Origin: Metaphire vulgaris
Taxonomy: Eukaryota; Annelida; Clitellata; Crassiclitellata; Megascolecidae
Reading direction: 5' to 3'
Length of the DNA stretch: 64,000 nucleotides
Assembly (NCBI GenBank): GCA_018105865.1
Contig: JACLAT010000045.1
Coordinates: forward strand, 696,001-760,000
Positions 56,027 to 64,000 of this stretch are shown in pieces (the stretch's first letter is position 1; each line of letters opens with the position of its first letter). The notes under the pieces are model-generated. The model worked only from the letters and a program-made list of their open reading frames with translations, did not search any database and was not told the origin of the DNA. Position numbers and translations under genes: made by a program.

Positions 56027-57428
56027 GTGAACCATGAAAATATCTGCACCGTGCAATCAGATCGACAGTTCCACAACACAGACGAACTGATACGGCAATT
56101 CGATGACCTGTTCGACGGTTTTGGATGTCTGCCGGGCGAACTGCACTTAGGCCTACACACGGATCCGTCGGTTACGCCCGTCCGAACGCCGCTACGCCGA
56201 CTTCCGGTCCCGATAAAGGCAAAAGTAGAGGCAGAATTGAAATTGCTTCAACAGCACCAGATAATCACCCCAGTCGACGAGCCCTCTGCCTGGATATCGG
56301 CACTCCTAGTCGTGCGAAAGCCAAATGGCGGCGTCAGACTTTGCATCGATCCAAAACCGCTGAACAGAGCACTCCTGCGCGACCACTTCCGAATGCCTAC
56401 CATTGACGACGTGCTTCCGCTGCTATCCAAAGCGAAAATATTTTCCACCGTCGACGCCAGCAACGCTTTCTGGCATTTAAAACTCGACGATCACAGCAGC
56501 AAGCTCACCGCCATCGACACTCCATTCGGGAAATATCGCTGGCTTCGTCTTCCCTACGGCGTGTCCCCGGCACCGGAAATTTTCCAACGGAAACTTCTGG
56601 AGGCGCTCGACGGTCTCACAGGAGTGGCATGCATTGCAGACGACATATTGATTTTTGGGTCAGGAGAGACCTCGGAAGAGGCGCAAAGAGATCACGACCG
56701 GAATCTATTCGCGCTATTCGACAGATGCCGCTCTATGAACATTCGATTAATTAAACAAAGCCAAATTGAAGATTAATCGCTCCAGCGTGAAATTTATGGG
56801 TCACGAGCTCACAACAGACGGTCTCAGACCTGACCCTGCGAAAATTGCGGCAATACAAAACATGCCTCCGCCGGTCGACAGGACAGGACTTCAGAGGATC
56901 ATCGGCATGGCAACGTATCTAGCAAGATACGCTCCTGGATTCGCCACAACCACGGCGCCATTGCGCGAGCTACTCAATCAAGACGTCGAGTTTCATTGGG
57001 ATCCAAACTGGCATGGAGACGCCCTCAATCAACTGAAGAAACTACTGACGAGTGCGCCAGTCTTTCAATTCTATGACGTCGAGCAGAGCGCAACTCTCCA
57101 ATGCGGCGCATCTCAGGCGGGTCTTGGAGAGTACCTTTTTCAGAACGATCGTCCAATCGAGTATGTGTCACGTGCCTTGACGTCCACAGAGCAATCCTAC
57201 GCCCAGATCGAGAAAGAATTGCTGGCCTGCTATTTTGCTCTAGAGCGTTTCCATAGTTACGTGTATGGCCGACACGTAACAAATTCACACCGACCACCAC
57301 CTCCTGATCACGATCGTCAAGAAACCGCTTTCGTCAGCGCCAAAAAGGCTACAGAGAATGTTGCTAAAAATGCAACAGTACGACTTCGAACTCATCTACA
57401 GACCCGGAACCGAGGTGGTCGTCGCTGA
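56027..57428 (+). pseudogene. Gypsy reverse transcriptase and RNase H, frameshifted
   Basis: 56027-56750 encodes the reverse transcriptase (RLPVPIKAKVEAELK, VVRKPNGGVRLCIDPKPLN, STVDASNAFWHL, LPYGVSPAPEIFQ, CIADDILIFG as catalytic box). A frameshift near 56757 leads to 56766-57428 (VKFMGHELTTDGLRPDPAKI, RIIGMATYLARYAPGFA) and RNase H (QSATLQCGASQAGLG, IEYVSRALTSTEQSYAQIEK, RFHSYVYGR). In RNase H, QCGAS replaces the usual QCDAS, losing a catalytic aspartate. A second frameshift follows YGRHV near 57280. Confidence 0.85.
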
Positions 57429-57765
57429 CGCACTTAGCCGCGCGTTTCCGGTGAACTCGGCTGAGGAAACCCTGTTTTCTGAGCAAATAGCAGCCTTAGA
57501 GGAAACTGAGCAACGCGCGGAGCTTCGCCTGATTGCGTCAGAAAAAACCCTGGACATCATTCGCGAGGCTGCAAAGGCCGATGAAACATACCAGCTGCTG
57601 AAAGAACAAACTCTGATAGGCTGGCCTAACAACGCGTCTGACGTCACGTCGTTGCTAAGGCCCTATCTGCCATTTGCCGACGAGCTTACACTGTGTGACG
57701 ACGGCCTACTACTTAAAGGTACTAGACTAGTGCCCGCTGGAGCGAAACGCTATAAAGACGCATGA
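57358..57765 (+). pseudogene. Gypsy polyprotein C-terminal piece; integrase missing
   Basis: QYDFELIYRPGTEVVVADAL (the tether after RNase H) and the spacer towards integrase, ending KRYKDA just before the 3' LTR. The zinc-binding and catalytic domains of integrase are absent, and no clear polypurine tract precedes the LTR, so the deletion probably reaches to the LTR edge. Confidence 0.85.
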
Positions 57766-57769
57766 AAGA

Positions 57770-57953
57770 TGTCACGTGCGCCTATCATGATTGACGTACG
57801 CGCCAGCCAATGGCGCTCTGCACGGTCTCAGAGACGTTATAGCAGCAGGAGTGATAGGCAGTCATCGACAGAGACTCGAACTAGCGACACGCTCGACACT
57901 GAACTGTTTATCAATAATAAAGCTCTTTTTAAAGTATAAAGCTATACTTTACA
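57770..57953 (+). repeat. 3' LTR
   Basis: 184 bp, TG...CA, four differences from the 5' LTR. Confidence 0.92.
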
Positions 57954-58908
57954 GTATCTGGTAAGAATGAATCAGTCAATGTATAGAAAAGAACGGTTGG
58001 GGCTTCTGGCAGTTAAGGTTTGAAAATGGCAGTCAAACTATAGAAAAGAACGGTAGGGGTAAACAATGATTGACACATGACACCTGTATTATTAGTTCTG
58101 TCAGTTAAGGTTTGAAATGGCACAGTCAAACTATAGAAAAGAACGGTAGGGGTAAACAATGATTGACACATGACACCTGTATTTTTAGTTCTGTCAGTTA
58201 AGGTTTGAAAATGGCCAGTCTACACAGGAGAGGAACGGGGAAGATTTTCAGAAGAAGTTATTTGAAAAGCTTGAAACCTGTCAAAAGCGGATCCGAAAAT
58301 TGGGTTGACATCTTCTAGTCTATCACCTGACATGCTTGGAAGGTTTCAATCGGAAGAAACGCTTGTAGCGTTGTTCAATGTTCCAGCGTCCGATAACATC
58401 AGTGAAACACCAGCCGCTGCCACCAGAACATCATCTGTTCTCGCCTCCATTGAAGAATCCAACAGTAAACTTACACCTTCGGCTAACCTGTTGTGTGTGA
58501 AACTCCACCTCGTTATTTCAATGACCCTATGCTTCTTGCCAGCAGTTATCAATCTACCATTACAGTGCAGCAATCAAACAGTAAGCGCCCCTCAGTAAGC
58601 CTATGGAAGGTATCACTAATGAACGTAAAAGAGCCGGCGACTCTCGGTTGTCCCAGGATGAGAGAATGATAAAATGCTCTCGTACTGACCTACAGCCAGA
58701 CGCCATTGGCAACAATGTCTCAATACCAATTCCTATGGTTGACGAAGATAGTGATTTCGTGAAATAACCGAAGCACATTTTCAGTAAATACGCGAAATCC
58801 CTAGAGTTTTTAGTGTTTTCATGAAATCACTAAGTGAAATGCGGATTTCACGAAGTCACTAACAAAGTAAAGGGATTCCGTGAAATCACTAGTTTCACTG
58901 CAACACTG
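57954..58908. mobile_element. Partial TA-target element (right part)
   Basis: Matches 36047-36908; the left ~290 bp are missing, cut at the gypsy LTR. It contains a tandem duplication of about 93 bp (58008-58100 and 58101-58200, GGTTTGAAA...AACAATGATTGACACATGACACC) present once in the 36-kb copy. The plus strand reads MEGITNERKRAGDSRLSQDE, RMIKCSRTDLQPDAIGNNV and SIPIPMVDEDSDFVK before a stop next to the element end. Confidence 0.7.
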
Positions 58909-58914
58909 TAACAG

Positions 58915-58915
<1 letters not shown>

Positions 58916-58984
<69 letters not shown>
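58916..58984. repeat. Microsatellite (AT)n
   Basis: About 34 AT units, in the same position relative to the element end as at 36911. Confidence 0.95.
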
Positions 58985-58991
<7 letters not shown>

Positions 58992-59516
58992 TTTCGTTGA
59001 CATTTAAAAGTGAAAATAATGTTCAGTTGTACCACAAAATTGATATTTTGCACATATTCGAATCTGGTGATTTTATTACATATAATTATATATTATAGTA
59101 AGTAAGTTAATATGTACTTTTGTTTTTCATAGACATTTAAAGTAAAATAATTTTTTCTTGGGTAGTGAAATTAATAACTCTTTTGATTTTATTTAACTCT
59201 TCACTTTGTGAAGATTTCTTTGCTGATTTCAAATTCAGTGAAAGTGAACTTTTAGTCTAAATGCTATTCAAATGAAATTTGACTTTTATTGCTGTTTTTC
59301 ATTTTCATTATGTGTGTTGGAATGTTTTGTAGTTTTTCAGTGACTAATTTTGCCAAAGGAGACAAAGACAAGTATATGGAAACACTGGTTTTAAAAGCAA
59401 GTCAAATATAATGAATGTCTATTGCAATATCCAAGCAAGGAAATAAAATATTAAATATTCAGTATCTTATTAGGAGAAAGTATTATGAAACATTAACAAA
59501 ATAATCATTTATCTGT
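58985..59516. repeat. ZNF 3' flank block (copy 3 of 3)
   Basis: 58985-59370 aligns with 37010-37440 (TTGACATTTAAA, AAAATTGATATTT, GATTTCTTTGCTGATTTCAAA). No ZNF coding sequence is left on its left side, so a third plus-strand gene copy may have been lost or displaced. Confidence 0.65.
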
Positions 59517-61624
<2,108 letters not shown>

Positions 61625-61698
61625 CCCCTTAACCGGGCGCGACGGCTCAGAGCCGTCCAGTTTACATTGAGTTACACATTTATTGCCCAGATAAGGGG
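61625..61698. mobile_element. piggyBac-like MITE, 74 bp
   Basis: CCCCTTAACCGGGC / GCCCAGATAAGGGG between TTAA at 61621-61624 and 61699-61702. In reverse orientation its interior TGTAACTCAATGTAAA matches the MITE at 15157-15228. A GACGGCTC/GAGCCGTC palindrome lies inside. Confidence 0.85.
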
Positions 61699-62295
61699 TT
61701 AAATTTAAGCAAACCCTAGTGATGCTATTTTCCAAATCTTTACAATTCATTACAAGTTTTAAATTTCTGCTTTCCTTGCTCTCAAATGCAAATAAATTTT
61801 CCTAAAACCAATTAAAATGCAAACTCATGAAAAAAGAATTTACACTAAATGGCAAATTAATAATGTCAGCTTCATACATTCTGAAAATTACCCAATCAAA
61901 TTGAGACAATCCATCTTCAGCAGGTGAGAAAGAACAAAAATAAGGAAGAATGCATCATTTATAAATAATTTATTAAAACTTTACAACGACAAAACAAATG
62001 AAGATGGCAAGTAATTTAAGCCTGAAGTAGCAAATATACATATAAAAATTAGACTCACTTTCAATTGATCAGTTGGGTAATTAATTAGCCAGTCTTGTAG
62101 AAATAGAAATTGAAACACCCATTACTAATGCTGAATAGTATACAACCATTACTACAAACTACAATAGCAATCAACGGAATTCTCTCAAACTAGATGTACC
62201 ATGGAAAATTGGCCGCAAGACAGTGCGTTTCTGTTGAATACAACGTTTAAAATGTCAAAATTCTCATGGGATTTCAACTTCTCTAGATCAATGAG
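61699..62295. other. Unassigned AT-rich spacer
   Basis: Nothing recognised. Confidence 0.4.
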
Positions 62296-62300
62296 GTTAC

Positions 62301-62334
<34 letters not shown>

Positions 62335-62336
62335 AG
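62296..62336. repeat. ATT microsatellite
   Basis: About 11 ATT units. Confidence 0.9.
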
Positions 62337-62954
62337 TATTAAGACCCGGTTATGTGGCCTTCGCGTGGTCAAAATTCCGGGGTTAAGCGGCCGTGTCAGG
62401 ATTGTGGCCGTTCTAGCGGCCACCTAACTTTTAGCTACCAACTGAACCAAGAATACAGGAAATTAACTGCAATTGAAATATACCAACGTGCTTAGTGATC
62501 CTCGAAGTTGAATAGGAACTGTGTTTTTTGAAAAAAAATGTCAATATTGTAAGAAATAAATAAGGAAAAATTGAGAAATTATTATTGAATTATACTAGAA
62601 TTTATTAAAAAGCGGGATTAAAGGGCCTTCCACAAAATGTCTTTTCTTGACGAAAATGAAATTATGTCTTAAATTTTACTATTGATACTAAATTAATGCA
62701 TGAACATGCGTCGAATTTGATAAAAATTTACTGCGGCACGCATCGATTTCCGACGAAATCGATATATGCATAAAAAAATAACCGCTTTCTGAAATGATAA
62801 CATAAAGTATAACTCCTTAGCAGCTCCGCCCCAAAGGCCGGAATATAAAGGTGGAGGCCTGTGCAGCCCGGCCGGCTTAGAGCACATTCTACCGTGCCCA
62901 ATAAACTCCGCCCACCAGCTGAGATAAATATTCCTTCCATCAGTTAATAGTCAC
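62337..62954. other. Spacer with a GC-rich island
   Basis: 62345-62430 repeats GGCCG/CGGCC around a GTTCTAGCGGCCAC phrase. 62815-62915 contains a possible TATA motif (GGAATATAAAGGTGG) and AATAAA (CCCAATAAACTCC), a layout that could be a solo LTR or a promoter. No gene confirmed. Confidence 0.3.
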
Positions 62955-63101
62955 TATTAGTCAGTCAGTCAGTCAGTCACTGTAAATAGAAAGACAGAGA
63001 GAGACAGAAAAACGCGCACAGAGACAGCCAGACAGAAAGACAGAAAAACAGAGAGGGTTGGAAAAGTAGACAGACTGAGACTGAGAGAGATACAGACAGA
63101 G

Positions 63102-63141
<40 letters not shown>

Positions 63142-63545
63142 AGAAGAGAAAAAGATACAGACAGAGAGAGAGACTCAGAGATGGAGAGAGACAGACAGAC
63201 GTGGCTAGACAGACAGACATACAGAGAGACAGATAAACAGAGATGGAGAGAAAGAGGGAGAGAGTGATTGGATGACAGAGATGAAAAAGAGAGAGAGAGA
63301 GAAAGACAGAGAAGGGGAGATGGAAAGAAGGATAGAGAGACAGAGAGGCATAACAGAGAAAGGAGACCGGGACACAGAGGAATAGACAGAGAGGAATAGA
63401 CAGAAAAAGAGAGAGAGCGAGAGAGAGGGGAGACAGACAGACAGACCTTGAGAGAATGACAGGGGAGAGAGTGAGAGAGGAAAGATACACCGAGATAAAG
63501 AGCTACAGTCAGAGATAGACCGACAGACAGGCAGACAGACAGAAA
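62955..63545. repeat. Purine-rich GACAGA/GAGA tract
   Basis: About 590 bp with nearly all purines plus C on the plus strand: (GTCA) units at 62960-62980, then degenerate GACAGA, with pure GA repeats at 63098-63137. Reading frames on the minus strand are low-complexity by-products. Confidence 0.85.
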
Positions 63546-64000
63546 GATAGACTGACTGCTGACTCACTGACTGACCGACCGAGCGGCTGGATGGCTGGCT
63601 GCGAAATGAAGAGGGACACCAACCCATAGACCGACATAAAAACAGGCAGTCTAATATACAAACAGAAGTTTGAAAGCATTCAATTTAACACTTCTTATGT
63701 GCGTGTTTGGGTGCATACATGTGTGTGGCTTCTTCCTTTTTCAACCCGGGCGGAAGTGCCTTCGTAAGCCTATATCATATAAAATTTAGGAGTAACGGCA
63801 GCTAGGAATAACGTGGACGATTTGACGAATAATTGGAAAGTTATAGTCTAAGCTATAGCTGCATCAAGGCTGCCAATTAAGACATGGCTTGAACAAAGGG
63901 TAATTTACATGCTTGGGCTTCAACACCTTGCCCGCGTTTATTAGTAATCCTCTTTAACTTGAATGTGACCGACAGGAGAGATAAACAGAGATACAGAGAC
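63546..64000. other. Unassigned end of window
   Basis: No gene or repeat recognised. Confidence 0.4.

Larger units (their letters stand above)
54632..57953 (+). mobile_element. Gypsy (Mag/SURL-like) LTR retrotransposon without integrase
   Basis: 3.3 kb with two 184-bp LTRs (54632-54815 and 57770-57953) that differ at four positions by eye. Inside are gag, protease, reverse transcriptase and RNase H in gypsy order; integrase is deleted. No target duplication: the left flank is a MITE end and the right flank the TA-target element. Confidence 0.9.

Noticed and set aside
62969..63627. Serine/leucine-rich minus-strand frames of 140-173 residues
   Set aside because: Translation of the purine-rich low-complexity tract; no start context or domain.

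Overview
The window reads as nuclear DNA of an invertebrate animal. It has no bacterial-style operons, it is mostly AT-rich and non-coding, and it holds a cluster of seven C2H2 zinc-finger (ZNF) genes in a dense bed of mobile elements: LINEs with 'GCGCTATATAAAT'-type 3' ends, tRNA-derived SINEs, a short gypsy retrotransposon, and several families of short inverted-repeat DNA elements. The repeat mix fits a marine invertebrate or basal deuterostome, but the sequence alone does not fix the species.

Genes. The ZNF genes lie at 396-1650(+), 5584-6910(-), 18281-19366(+), 23776-25050(-), 34767-35684(+), 39713-41236(-) and 59517-61042(-). Each has its fingers in one large exon. They share HTGEKPY/HSGEKPY linkers and the same C-terminal module: a divergent C2H2 finger (PFGCGFC...HCSLH), then an acidic stretch, then an 'RWFG' tail. 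I do not recognise this module from any named ZNF class. Several copies also share a splice acceptor upstream of the finger exon. The genes at 39713-41236 and 23776-25050 are the most intact. Those at 396-1650 and 5584-6910 carry several indels. The gene at 59517-61042 is open over its whole length apart from one missing base.

Layout. 0-13 kb: two damaged ZNF genes, three hAT-type MITEs with exact 8-bp target duplications, a 3.3-kb LINE (family A) and a minisatellite. 13.45-29.8 kb (unit A) and 30.3-48.4 kb (unit B) are two copies of one ~17-kb block, each with a convergent ZNF pair (+ then -); later insertions tell them apart, and some serve as filled/empty-site pairs. 45.9-51.3 kb: two inverted-repeat DNA transposons (T1, T2) with decayed proteins of multicopy types. 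51.7-53.9 kb: a LINE of family B. 54.6-58 kb: a gypsy/Mag-like element without integrase, whose flanks do not match each other. 58-59.4 kb: a third copy of the ZNF 3' flank with a TA-target element. 59.5-61 kb: the last ZNF gene. 61-64 kb: AT-rich sequence, a piggyBac-like MITE and a 0.6-kb purine-rich tract.

How it works together. The likely function is a family of nuclear DNA-binding regulators growing by tandem duplication, finger shuffling, tail duplication and gene conversion in a transposon-rich region. The targets are unknown. All identities quoted are estimates by eye; no database search was run.
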